A model generated the notes under the pieces. The model saw nothing but the letters and a program-made list of their open reading frames with translations, did no database searches and was not told the origin of the DNA. A stretch of 64,000 nt of DNA from Sambucus nigra (lineage: Eukaryota > Streptophyta > Magnoliopsida > Dipsacales > Adoxaceae): NCBI GenBank assembly GCA_949130495.1, contig OX422216.1, positions 365,700,605 through 365,764,604 on the forward strand, in the 5' to 3' direction. Position numbers and translations under genes: made by a program. Each line of letters starts with the position of its first letter. Within the stretch, counting starts at the first letter, position 1. This document shows positions 1-12,039 of the stretch, one piece after another.

Positions 1-3000
1 TCCCGTGGGAGGTATTAGTGCCACCCACGGGGCCGTTCGGAGGTTGATTCGAATTTTCACCCTCTAATGCCATGTTTTGCCTAAGTCTAAAAATATGAAA
101 ATTACCGTCGTACTCTCATACCGGGACTCCCGCGGCTGCGTGGTCAGTTCCTACGAGTTACATTGGTTCCGTGGGAGGTGTTGGTGCCACCCACGGGGCC
201 GTTCGGGGGTTGTTTCGAGTTTTCACCCTCTAACGCCATGTTTTTAAGCCTAAGTCTAGAAATATGCAAATTACCGTCGTACTCTCATACCGGGACTCCC
301 ACGGCTGCGCGGTCAATTCGTACGAGTTACATTGGTCCCGTGGGAGGTGTTGGTGCCACCCACGGGGCCGTTCGGGGGTTGTTTCGAGTTTTCACCCTCA
401 AACGCCATGTTTTGCCTAAGTCTAGAAATAAATAAATTACCGTCGTATTCTCAAATTGGAACTCCCGCGGTTGCGCGGTCAGTTCCTACGAGTTACATTG
501 GTCCCGTGGGAGGTGTTGGTGCCACCCACGGGATCGTTCGGGGGCTGTTTCGGGTTTTCACCCTCTACCGCCATGTTTTTAAGCCTAAGTCTAGAAATAT
601 ACAAATTACCATCGTATTCTCAAACCGAAACTCCCGCGGATGCGCGGTCAGTTCCTACGAGTTACATTGGTACCGTGGGAGGTGTTGGTGCCACCCACGG
701 GGCCGTTCGGGGGTTGTTTCGAGTTTTCACCATCTAACGCCATGTTTTTAAGCCTAAGTCTACAAATATGCAAATTACCGTCGTACTCTCAAATCGGAAC
801 TGTGGGTCGGCTGTGCGGTCAGTTCCTACGAGTTATATTGGTCCCGTGGGAGGTGTTGGCGCTACCCACGGGGCCGTTCGGGGGTTGTTTCGAGTTTTCA
901 CCCTCTAACGCCATGTTTTTAAGCTTAAGTCTAGAAATATAGAAATTACCGTCGTACTTTCATACCGGGAGTCCCGCAGCTGGGCGGTCTGTTCCTATGA
1001 TTTACATTGGTCCCGTGGGAGGTGTTGGTACCACCCACGGGGCCGTTCGGGGGTTGTTTCGAGTTTTCACCTTCTAACGCCATGTTTTGCCTAAGTCTAG
1101 AAATATGTAAATTACCGTCGTATTCTCAAACTGGAACTCCCGCGGCTGCGCGGTCAGTTCCTACGAGTTACATTGGTCCCGTGGGAGGTGTTGGTGCCAC
1201 CCACGGGATCGTTCGGGGGCTGTTTCGGGTTTTCACCCTCTAACGCCATGTTTTTAAGCCTAAGTCTAGAAATATACAAATTACCGTCGTATTCTCAAAC
1301 CGAAACTCCCGCGGCTTCGCGGTCAGTTCCTACGAGTTACATTGGTCCCGTGGGAGGTGTTGGTGCCACCCACGGGGCCGTTCGGGGGTTGTTTCGAGTT
1401 TTCACCCTCTAACGCCATATTTTGCCTAAGTCTAAAAATATGCAAATTAGCATCGTATTCTTAAACCGGAACTCCTGTGGATGCGCGGTCAGTTCCTACG
1501 AGTTACATTGGTCCCGTGGGAGGTGTTGGTGCCACCCACGGGATCGTTCGGCGGCTGTTTCGGGTTTTCACCCTCTAACGCCATGTTTTTAAGCTTAAGT
1601 CTAAAAATATACAAATTACCGTCGTATTCTCAAACCGAAACTCCCGCGGCTGCGCGGTCAGTTCCTACGAGTTACATTGGTCCCGTGGGAGGTATTGGTG
1701 CCACCCACGGGGCCATTCGGGGGTTGTTTCGAGTTTTCATCCTCTAACGCCATGTTTTGCCTAAGTCTAGAAATATGCAAATTACCATCGTATTTTCAAA
1801 CTGGAACTCCCGCGGCTACGCGGTCAGTTCCTACGAGTTACATTGATCCCGTGGGAGGTGTTGGTGCCACCCACGGGATCGTTCAGGGGGTGTTTCGGGT
1901 ATTCACCCTCTAATGCCATGTTTTTAAGCCTAACTCTAGAAATATACAAATTACCGTTGTATTCTAAAATCGAAACTCCCGCGGCTGCGCGGTCAGTTCC
2001 TATGAGTTACATTGGTCCCGTGGGAGGTGTTGGTGCCACCCACGGGATCGTTCGGGGGCTGTTTCGGGTTTTCACCCTCTAACGCCATGTTTTTAAGCTT
2101 AAGTCTAGAAATATACAAATTACCGTCGTATTCTCAAACCGGAACTCCCGCGGCTGCGCGGTCAGTTCCTACGAGTTATATTGGTCCCGTGGGAGGTGTT
2201 GGTGCCACCCACGGGGCCGTTCGGGTGTTGTTTCGAATTTTCACCCACTAACGCCATGTTTTTAAGCCTAAGTCTAAAAATATGAAAATTACCGTCGTAG
2301 TCTCAAACCGGGACTCCAGCGGCTACGCGATCAGTTCCTACGAGTTACATTGGTCCTGTGGGAGGTGTTGGTGCCACCCACGGGACCGTCCGGGGGCTAT
2401 TTCGAGTTTTCACCCTCTAACGCCATGTTTTTAAGCCTAAGTCTAGAAATATGCAAATAACCGTCGTACTCTCATACCGGGAGTCCCGCGGGTGCGCGAT
2501 TAGTTCCTACGAGTTACATTGGTCCCGTGGGAGGTGTTGGTGCAACCCACGGGATCGTTCGGGGGCTGTTTCGGGTTTTCACACTCTAACGCCATGTTTT
2601 TAAGACTAAGTCTAGAAATATACAAATTACCATCGTATTCTCAAATCGGAACTCTCGCGACTGCGCGGTCAGTTCCTACGAGTTACATTGGTACCGTGGG
2701 TGGTGTTGGTGCCACCCACGGGGACGTTCGGGGGTTGTTTCGAGGTTTCACCATCTAGCGCCAACGTTTTTAAGCCAAATTACCATCGTACTCTCATACC
2801 GGGAGTCCCGCGGCTGCGTGGTCAGTTCTTACGAGTTATATTGGTCCCGTGGGATGTGTTGGTGCCACCCACGGGGCCGTTCGGGGGTTGTTTCGAGTTT
2901 TCACCCTCTAACGCCATGTTTTTAAGCCTAAGTCTAGAAATATGCAAATTACCCTCGTACTCTCATACCGGGACTTCTGCGGCTTCGCGGTCAGTTCCTA

Positions 3001-4560
3001 TGAGTTAAATTGGTCCCGTGGGAGGTGTTGGTACCACCCACGGGGCCGTTTGGGGGTTGTTTCGAGTTTTCATCCTCTAACGCCAAGTTTTGTCTAAGTC
3101 TAGAAATATGCAAATTACCGTCGTATTCTTAAACTGGAACTCCCGCGGCTGCGCGGTCAGTTCCTACGAGTTACATTGGTCCCGTGGGAGGTGTTGGTGC
3201 CACCCACGGGATCGTTCGAGGGTTGTTTCGGGTTTTCACCCTCTAACGCCATGTTTTTAACCCTAGGTCTAGAAATATACAAATTACCTTCGTATTCCCA
3301 AACCGGAACTCCCACGGCTGCGCGGTCAGTTCCTACGAGTTACATTGGTACCGTGGGAGGTGTTTGTGCCACCCACGGGGCCGTTCGGGGGTTATTTCGA
3401 GTTTTCACCCTCTAACGCCATGTTTTTAAGCCTAAGTCTAGAAATATGCAAATTACCGTCGTACTCTCATACCGGGAGTCCCGCGGTTGCGTGGTCAGTT
3501 CCTACGAGTTACATTGGTCCCGTGGGAGGTGTTGGTGCCACCCACGGGGCCGTTCGGGGGTTATTTCTAGTTTTCACCCTCTAACGCCATGTTTTGCTTA
3601 AGTCTAAGCTTAGAAATATGCAAATTACAGTCGTATTCTCAAAACGGGAGTTCCGCGGCTGCGTGGTCCGTTCCTACGTGTTACATTGGTCCCGTGGGAG
3701 GTGTTGGTGCCTCCCATGGGGCCATTCGGGGGCTGTTATGGGTTTTCTCCCTCTAACGCCATGTTTTTAAGCCTAAGTCTTTAAATATGCAAATTACTGT
3801 CGTATTCTAAAACCTGGAGTCCGGCGGCTGCGGGGTCAGTTCCTACGAGTTACATTGTTCCCGTGGGAGGTGTTGCTGCCTCCATGGGGCCGTTCGGGGA
3901 CTGTTTTGGGTTTTCACCCTCTAACACCATGTTTTTAAGCTTAAGTTTAGAAATATGCAAATTATCGTCATATTCTCAAATCGGGAGTGTCATGACTGCG
4001 CGGTCAGTTTCTACGAGTTACATTGGTTTCGTGGGAGGTGTTGGTGCCACCCACGGAGCCGTTCGGGGGCTGTTTCGGGTTTTCACCCTCTAACGCCATG
4101 TTTTTAAGCCTAAGTCTAGAAATATGCAAATTAACGTCGTATTCTCAAATCGGGTGTTCCGTGGCTGCACAGCCAGTTCCTATGAGTTACATTGGTCCCG
4201 TGGGAGGTGTTGGTGCCTTTTACGGGGCCGTTCGGGAACTGTTTCCGATTTTCATCCTCTAACGCCTTGTTTTTAAGCTTAAGGCCTAATATTTTAAAAT
4301 TATCGTCGTATTCTCAAATTGGGAGTCCCGTGATCACGCAGTCTATTCTTACATGTTACATTGGTCCCGTGAGAGGTGTTGGTGCCTCTCACGGGTTCGT
4401 ACGAGGGTTGTTTCGTGTTTTTGCTATCTAACGCCTTGTTTTTAAGCTTAACTCCTAATATTTTTTAATTATCGTCGTATTCTCAAACCGGGGGTCCCGT
4501 GATCTCGCGATCAGTTCGTACGAGTTTCATTGGTCCCGTATGAGGTGTTGGTGCCATGTT
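1..4560. repeat. 169-bp satellite DNA array
   Basis: About 28 head-to-tail monomers of 169 bp. Each carries the landmarks GGTCCCGTGGGAGGTGTTGG, CACCCACGGG, CCTCTAACGCCATG and CAGTTCCTACGAGTTACA. Repeated starts at 1173, 1843, 2012, 2519, 2688, 3176, 3345, 4023 and 4192 are spaced by 169 or its multiples. Some monomers are 166 bp because CATGTTTTTAAGCC is shortened to CATGTTTTGCC. One monomer near 2770 lost about 20 bp. CCCGTGGG and CCCACGGG in each unit can pair as a hairpin. The many open frames inside are artefacts: 169 is not a multiple of 3, so the frame changes with each monomer. Copies after about 3600 are more divergent and the repeat dies out near 4620. I do not recognise the family by name. 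Confidence 0.97.
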
Positions 4561-5119
4561 TTTAAGTTTAAGTCTCGACATTTGCAACTTATCCTATCAT
4601 CGTATTCTGAAACTGGGAGTTTAAAATATTTTCAACATATTATCCAACAGTGAAACCAATAATTATCCCGTACTCCTTATAATTATCCCATACTCCTTCT
4701 AAAATACTATCCAACAACATTCCAACAACCAATAATTATCCAACAGCCAAACCAAACAAAACCAATAACTATCCCGTACTCCTTCTATCATCTAAAGATT
4801 TAATAGATAATGCATATCAATTATATAACTACTTTAGTTAATGTACAGAGTACCTGGTGTGTAATGAAGAACTGGTATCCAATTGGTTAGATTTGCAATA
4901 CGTATACAATGTGTTATGAAGAACGAGTATGTAAAATTAAATAAAGTACCTCACAAAACCGCTGAATTGTTTTTTTAAAATTAAAGAAAGTACGTTACCG
5001 TACAGGTACTGCTACAAAAAAATATAGGGGATGCTACAAAACTTCCTTCAAACAAAATAGGGGTTGGGGTTGGTTTTTACGTAGGTAGAGGAATGTTTGA
5101 GTTGGATTCTTTGGTTTTC
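4561..5119. other. AT-rich spacer with short direct repeats
   Basis: No gene seen. The first 60 bases still show broken satellite sequence. 4660-4790 holds several imperfect copies of AATTATCCCGTACTCCTTCT separated by CCAACAA-rich stretches. The rest is unremarkable AT-rich DNA up to the broken 3' end of the reductase pseudogene. Confidence 0.6.
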
Positions 5120-6650
5120 TTGGGACGCGGTACAACCCTTCTTTGCTGCCAATTCATTAACCCTTTCAAAAACGTGTTTATTGTGATCCAAATTCTCAGA
5201 TTGAAAACATGGTAGAGACTACAATAGTAATACACAAGAAGAGATACAAATTTCATCAATCAAGCTCACGAGATGTTAATATTAGTATTCATTACAAAAC
5301 CAAAAAACAAACCTTTCGCCAATCATCATTCGAAAGACTCTCCACCAACTTTGGGCCATCCGAAAAGAATCCTCGTGCTAGAGGACTATACGCGACAACA
5401 CCTATCCCAAGTTCTCTATATAATAACAATGATAGGAAACAATTTAGATTTTGAAAAAAAAAAGCACGCATTACTTAGAAAAAAAAGACAATATTGGATA
5501 TGAAGAGAAATGACTAACCTTCAAGTAGGAATTATGTCCTCTTCAACATCTCTCGTCCAAAGAGACCATTCCAACTGGACTGCTGTTATAGGATGAACTG
5601 CATGCGCTCTTCTGATGGTTGAAGCCGAGGCTTCGGAAAGACCGATGTATTTTATTTTACCTTCTTCAACTAATTTCTTGAGTTCTCCCATCTTGACAAA
5701 AGGCATCATTACATAGAATTAGATACAAACTTGAATAAATAAAAAAGAGGTGTTTCAGAAAAGGAGAAAGAAAAATATGAATGGATGATAAATATTTCAA
5801 GGGTCTTTATAAATTTAGGACCTATTGTAATATGTATTTTAGAAATAGAACAAAAAACATTTTATTTATAGTTTTAGTCCCTATTTTTAAATAAAGCCGC
5901 TGGCGCGGACTCATATTCATAAAGCATTAATCAATCATAACATGCCACGTGTTCCTTTAATTTGAAAATAGGGACTAAAAATGGAAACGAAATGTTTATT
6001 GTCCTATATACAAAATCAATATTATTTTAAGTCCTAAAAGTACATAATCTAATATTTTTCAAGTGATTATTGGGTGGTAATATTGAAAAAAACAAAAAAT
6101 GAGCGCATTAGTTAGTTGTCACTCACGTTTCCCTTGCTTTAATTTTTCATAATTCGGAAACCAACATTTATATAAGAAAAGCAGAGGAGAGCAAGCCCAA
6201 ATTGAGAAAACATGGAAGGATAAAATAAAATGAAAATACCGTGAGTTCAATGGGTATACGAGTGTCGATGCGATGCTGATAATAAAGATCAATACAATCG
6301 ATGCCAAGTCTCTTTAAGCTGGCCTCGCAAACTTGTCTTACATAGGCAGGATCACCGCATATCTCCATCCCACCATCCCCAAACTTGCAACCAAATTTGG
6401 TAGCCAGCTGAACTTTTTGTCTAATCCCTTCCTTTTTCAAAGCCTTTCCAATGAGGATCTCGTTAGTGTGTGGGCCATACACATCGGAGGTATCAAGAAA
6501 GGTAACTCCGGAGTTGACAGCGTGGTGGATAAGGGCAATCATGTCCTCATCCGGTTTGCAAGTCCCATAAAATGCGGACATACCCATACACTTAAGTCCC
6601 TGGGTTGATACCTCCAAACCTTGAGAACCCAATTTCATCATTTTTGACAT
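5120..6650 (-). pseudogene. Aldo-keto reductase (AKR13 / perakine reductase-like), broken
   Basis: Four exons can be joined by normal GT-AG sites: 6650-6240, 5691-5519, 5415-5313 and 5218-5120. Exon 1 encodes the N-terminal half of a plant NADPH-dependent aldo-keto reductase barrel. The catalytic Tyr (DVYG), Lys (ATKFG) and His (YYQHRID) are all present. Exon 2 continues with [20 protein letters not shown], exon 3 with [10 protein letters not shown], and exon 4 with [20 protein letters not shown]. Two faults show that it is dead. The codon after DIIPT, at 5523-5521, is TGA where the family has Cys (IIPTCRELG). Homology also stops at 5120, just after GCTASQ, so the C-terminal cofactor-binding part is missing. 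The family motif GLGCMGMS reads GLKCMGMS. The start at 6650 gives the usual short MSKM-type leader. Intron 1 contains a MITE. A truncated transcript is possible because a TATA box is retained. Confidence 0.9.
5815..6037. mobile_element. MITE with long inverted repeats in intron 1
   Basis: Within intron 1 of the reductase pseudogene, the left part (AGGACC...TTTTAGTCCCTATTTTTAAA) and the right part (TTTGAAAATAGGGACTAAAAA...AGTCCT) are inverted copies over roughly 75 bp. They flank a short centre holding GCCGCTGGCGCGGAC. Long inverted ends suggest a Mutator-type miniature element. I could not fix a target duplication, so the ends are approximate. Confidence 0.6.
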
Positions 6651-6734
6651 TCTCTCTCTCTTAATCTGTGTTTCTTTCTTGCTAACTTTGAATGATTGTG
6701 TATATGTTCCTTCCTCTATACAGAGAAGAGAACC

Positions 6735-6746
6735 TCCTTTTATACA
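6735..6746 (-). promoter_or_regulatory. TATA box of the reductase pseudogene
   Basis: On the minus strand the sequence reads TGTATAAAAGG, about 90 bp upstream of the ATG at 6650, a normal plant spacing. The 6660s are CT-rich on the plus strand, as expected of a 5' leader region. Confidence 0.55.
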
Positions 6747-6959
6747 CAGCAGTGGACCGAAGCTATGGGAAAAATAACGAAAAAGGAAGGTTCAATCTGC
6801 ACATTAATCAGACCGACCAAAAACCCACCCAACCTCCATACACGGCCATACCTGCTACCAGCGTTTGGGGAAGAAATGCCATACCTGCTAGGGAAGAAAT
6901 AAACCAGATGAGCGGCGAAATGAAAATTTTGAGGCGCTTTGTTTTGTTTTAGGTTTAAC

Positions 6960-7484
6960 AGTGGTCACGGCCCAGAGCCGTGACCCACCCACCGCGACCC
7001 ATTAATGAAGCTATGTGGGATGTGTGCTGCCTATTGGTCACGACCCATAGCCGTGACCCATACCAAGAAATGGTCACGACCCATAGCCGTGACCCTCAAT
7101 CTGTGATGCGCGACCCTTTTTATCAACACTATTGCTTGAATGAGGGATGGTCACGGCCCATAGCCGTGACCCACACCCAGAAATGGTCACGGCCCTAATC
7201 TGTGACCCTAAATGTGTGTAATTTCTTCTTTGACATGCCATGGGTCACGGACGTGGGCCGTGACCCATCCGCGACCAAGCTTGGAGGGAATTTTGGCGCG
7301 AGTTTGGCGCCAAGATGGTCACGACCTGGTCACGGCCCAAGTTCGCGACCACTGTGGTCGCGAACTTGGGCCGTGACCACTTCCAGAACATAGATAATTT
7401 AGTGTGATAATAAATATGGTCACGCCAAATATTGAGTTGGTCACGGCCCACTGGGCGTGACCATTCGCAAGATTTGGTGTAGTG
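6960..7484. mobile_element. Right end of a CACTA (En/Spm-type) transposon
   Basis: The block ends with TTTGGTGTAGTG at 7473-7484, which on the minus strand reads CACTACACCAAA, a typical CACTA terminal inverted repeat. Inside are about ten copies of GGTCACGGCCC, mostly paired with an inverted GGGCCGTGACC a few bases away (for example near 6963, 7036, 7073, 7148, 7244 and 7439). Subterminal arrays of a short motif in both orientations are the hallmark of the CACTA superfamily, where transposase binds them. The TTA at 7485-7487 could be the 3-bp target duplication. No matching CACTACACC left end is present between 4560 and 6960, so this is a solo end or a fragment. No transposase reading frame is present. 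Confidence 0.7.
7327..7379. repeat. Perfect palindrome, 26-bp arms, 1-nt centre
   Basis: TGGTCACGGCCCAAGTTCGC at the left is matched exactly by the reverse complement ending at 7379. The arms are 7327-7352 and 7354-7379 around T7353, with no mismatch. It is the longest of the hairpins in the CACTA subterminal region. Confidence 0.95.
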
Positions 7485-7487
7485 TTA

Positions 7488-8430
7488 GTACTCCCAAGCA
7501 TTATGTATACGAGGTTCAAGCCCGCGTCATACCTAATCTGAGGATGAGTAAATCGGTATCGCGATAATGACACTCAAATTGTACTCTAAATCATCACGAG
7601 TACCCAAAGGTAAACGAGATATAAAGATCCACAATTATTATGTAATTACGGAATACGATCATAATCAATCATCAAATTCATCGGATTAACTTTATACACA
7701 TGCACTAACACATTAGGTTGGGTTCATGCATCCCAACCTTTTAAACCTAGCCGGACATATTAAACTGAAGGATGCATGAAATAATAACGTTGCATGCGAG
7801 CAATCTCATGATAACACTAGATTAATATACATAGCTAAATATTATAAACGCATAAATTCATTCAAATTATACAGAGAAATGACCATGCAAGAATACCAAA
7901 TTTCATAAAAATAAAGCGTGGATTACAACTTGAAAACAAACCCGAAAGTGTATTGATCTTGCAGCAATTAATCGAAGATATGTTCCTAGATGTTCTCCTC
8001 TCTATTTCTCTATCAAAAACTACTCAAAAATCTTCCCAAAAGTTGCTCTTAAGTTACTACCTACGTATGCACTCTTTTTGGAGAGTTTTAACCTAATAGG
8101 AAATTTGAGAGCCAATCAGAATGAAGGAGGCAAATTCGCGCATCAGACCCCCCGAACCGGTTCGCTTGTACCCCAAACCGGTTCGCCCCCCAAATCGGTT
8201 CGCATGTGGGTTCGCGAATGTTTGCTGGCTTGGAGTGCATTTTCTTCAAACTTCAACACTTAGAATTTTTCTTGTTTTGTTTCCTTTCTTCCTTGAATAT
8301 TCTTCAACTTCAACTGGTCGTAACTCATCAACCGTAGCTCGGATTTGGGTACCGTTTCTTCCAGTGTACTCGTTATTCCGAGATCTTCAACTTTCCAGTT
8401 GACTCCTCCTTTGGGATCTAGCTGCAGAAT
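7488..8430 (-). repeat. Probable degenerate copia-type LTR
   Basis: No gene. The organisation resembles the minus-strand copia LTRs at 42-45 kb: an AT-rich leader, a worn TATA-like stretch near 8088, and then, upstream on the minus strand, a palindrome block (8148-8205) with three copies of AACCGGTTCGC-type sequence. A small hairpin GGTTGGG...CCCAACC lies near 7714-7740. A tRNA B-box-like GGTTCAAGCCC at 7511 has no tRNA fold around it. Ends could not be fixed. Confidence 0.4.
8148..8205. repeat. GAACCGGTTCGC palindrome cluster
   Basis: Three near-copies of the self-complementary motif GAACCGGTTC, separated by C-rich spacers, followed by GGGTTCGCGAA. It occupies the same relative place as the TTCGAACGA blocks in the other LTRs of this window. 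Confidence 0.7.
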
Positions 8431-8671
8431 TACAAAAATTCCCTTGAACTTGCCTTCTTAGCTTTTCTTTCATTGTTTCGCTTTCTCTTTTGCACTGCTT
8501 GCATAATTAACCTGTAAAACCAATAAGAGAAGCACGAAACACGAAATACTTTCCAACGAAGGTTAGTAGCATAAATGTGCGTCAAATCCATATAGGTTAC
8601 ATCAATTGGGGTCACAAATACACTGAAATTAGGGAAATAAATATACAATATTTATGTCCAACCAGTAACCC

Positions 8672-8674
<3 letters not shown>

Positions 8675-8723
<49 letters not shown>
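8675..8723. repeat. (TA)n microsatellite
   Basis: An uninterrupted TA run of about 24 units. Confidence 0.97.
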
Positions 8724-8728
<5 letters not shown>

Positions 8729-8819
8729 CTGGCTACGTACGAAAATTTCACAGCATACTAGTTTAACAAATCCCGAAGTCCAAACCGACTTTCTGATTAT
8801 ATAATATAAGTATTCACTC

Positions 8820-10215
<1,396 letters not shown>

Positions 10216-10429
10216 ACGTTCTCCTCATAATAACGAATTTTCGTCCTTGAAATTCGAACGTACCCGCAACAAAGAGCTCTAGATTCTTTTTTTGCATGCC
10301 ATCCTCGCGCTCTCACATAGACTTGACTACATTTTGGTATCCCCATTGTGCACGCAACAATGGCACCACCTTTGACCGAAGCTTTCGCTCGCAACAACCT
10401 AGAATGGAAACATGTCTCTCCTCATAAGT

Positions 10430-12035
10430 AATGTCCGACTATAAATCTATCTCCTCTAACGCTATATGATGGTAGGTCATGTCATCCCCGAGATACCTCC
10501 TCAATGACGACACATGAAACACATCATGAGTCTTCTATGAATACTTCGATAAGGCGATCTTAAACGTATCTGGCCCTACCCTCTAAATGATGGGAAATTG
10601 CCTCACATACCTAGACACCAACTTCCTCTTCTTTATGAACCACATCACTTCCTTCATGGGAGATACCCGCAACAACACCTGATCACCTACGCTAAAATTT
10701 AAGAATATATGATTTTCATTGGCGTAACTCTTCTGCTGGTCCTGAGCTACCCAAATGCGACTCTTGATCAAATTAGTCTTCGATGACCTCTTCTGAATCA
10801 AGTCCGGCACGAAAATATTGTTGTCCCCCACCTCTAACCAACAAGAAGGCGAACGACACGATCTCTTGTACAAAGCCTCAAAAGGTGGCATGCCAATTTT
10901 AAACTGGTACTAGTTATTATACGCAAACTCTACCAAAGGTAAGTACTTCTCTTAAGTACCCTTAAATCCAGATACACATCCTGAGAATATCCTCTAACAT
11001 TTGATTCACCCCTTCCGTCATCCCGTCGATCGGCGAGTGATACGTCATGTTCAAACGCAACTCCATCCATATCGCCTCCTAAAAACTCTACCAAAAATGG
11101 GATACAAAGTTCTTAACCCGATCCGAAATAATGTTAAGTGGCACCCCGTGCAGTATCACTATCTCTACAATGAAAAGATGGGCCCCATCATGTAATCCAC
11201 TTGAACTGAAAAGAAATTATCTACCTCAGTTAACCAATCCATAATAACCTAGATGAAATCATAATCCCTCTGCCATATTGGTAACCCCGTGATAAAGTCC
11301 ATCGATATACTCGCCTATTTCCACGCCGAAATTTCTAATGGATGCAAAATTCTGACTGGACTTTGATGATCAACCTTCACTGTTTGACAAGTGGTGCACT
11401 TGGGGATGAACTTTGCTATATCCCGCTTCATATCGTCCCACTAATATTGCCTCCTCAAATCCTGGTACATCGTCCACCAATACTGCCTCCTCATATCCTA
11501 GTACATTTTATCCCCTTTGAGATGCACCGAGAATCGTGACTCATGCGCCTTTTCTATAACTACGCATTGTTGGTCCTTGTCATCTGGGATAATCAACCTC
11601 CCATTACAGCATAAGCCACCCTCAGAACTGACTGAGTAGGACTTCGCTCTGCTTGCCAATAACTGTTCTTTCCTTTCCTGAAAAAAGGGATCCCTTGCCC
11701 ATATCTTCACAACCCTAAAAATGATCTCAGGTGTGATGATCATCACGGCTATATATGCCCGGACTACTTCTTGCCCCAACAAAACTCAAACCACTTCTCC
11801 TTCTACACTGCTGCCAACTGTCCCAACTGCCTCGTCGAAGACCAGTATGTCATTTTCTTTATAGATGATTTCTTAGATCAGTATGTCATTGCCTTCATAC
11901 GACTCAACGCATCTGCCACCACGTTAACCTTCTCCGATGATACTGAATGTCAAACTATCCTTTATGAATTCAAGCTCCTTCTACGTGAAAAGATATTGCA
12001 GTGACTTGTGGTCTGTGAACTGCCTATTCCATTTA
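10430..12035 (-). pseudogene. Ty3/gypsy pol remnant: RNase H end and integrase
   Basis: Read right to left on the minus strand. 12030-11990 gives FTDHKSLQYLFT, the RNase H region. About 11930-11900 gives NVVADALSRM, the standard end of gypsy RNase H. 11782-11498 contains DPFFQERKEQLL and GRLIIPDD, the linker before integrase. Next comes a worn HHCC zinc finger, then integrase core pieces (SMDFITGLPIWQRDYDFI near 11310, NIISDRVKNF near 11120, TEGVNQMLED near 11010). 10891-10583 gives MPPFEALYKRSCRSP and FSVGDQVLLRVSPMKEVMWF, the integrase C-terminal region. Stops and shifts occur throughout, so it is not functional. It was cut on its 5' side by the junction with plus-strand gag near 12035. A 36-bp tandem duplication lies in the zinc-finger region at 11438-11509. 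Confidence 0.88.
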
Positions 12036-12039
12036 TTCC

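Noticed and set aside
1..4431. Many open frames with a shared MVPWEVLVPPTG start in the satellite
   Set aside because: They are the same 169-bp monomer read in rotating frames. The unit length is not a multiple of 3 and there are no gene signals.
1..4560. Calling the satellite centromeric
   Set aside because: A monomer length near 170 bp fits many centromeric satellites, but nothing in the sequence proves location. Subtelomeric or interstitial arrays are equally possible.
7508..7525. GGTTCAAGCCC resembling a tRNA gene B box
   Set aside because: No T-stem pairing, anticodon arm or A box could be built around it, and it lies in LTR-like sequence.
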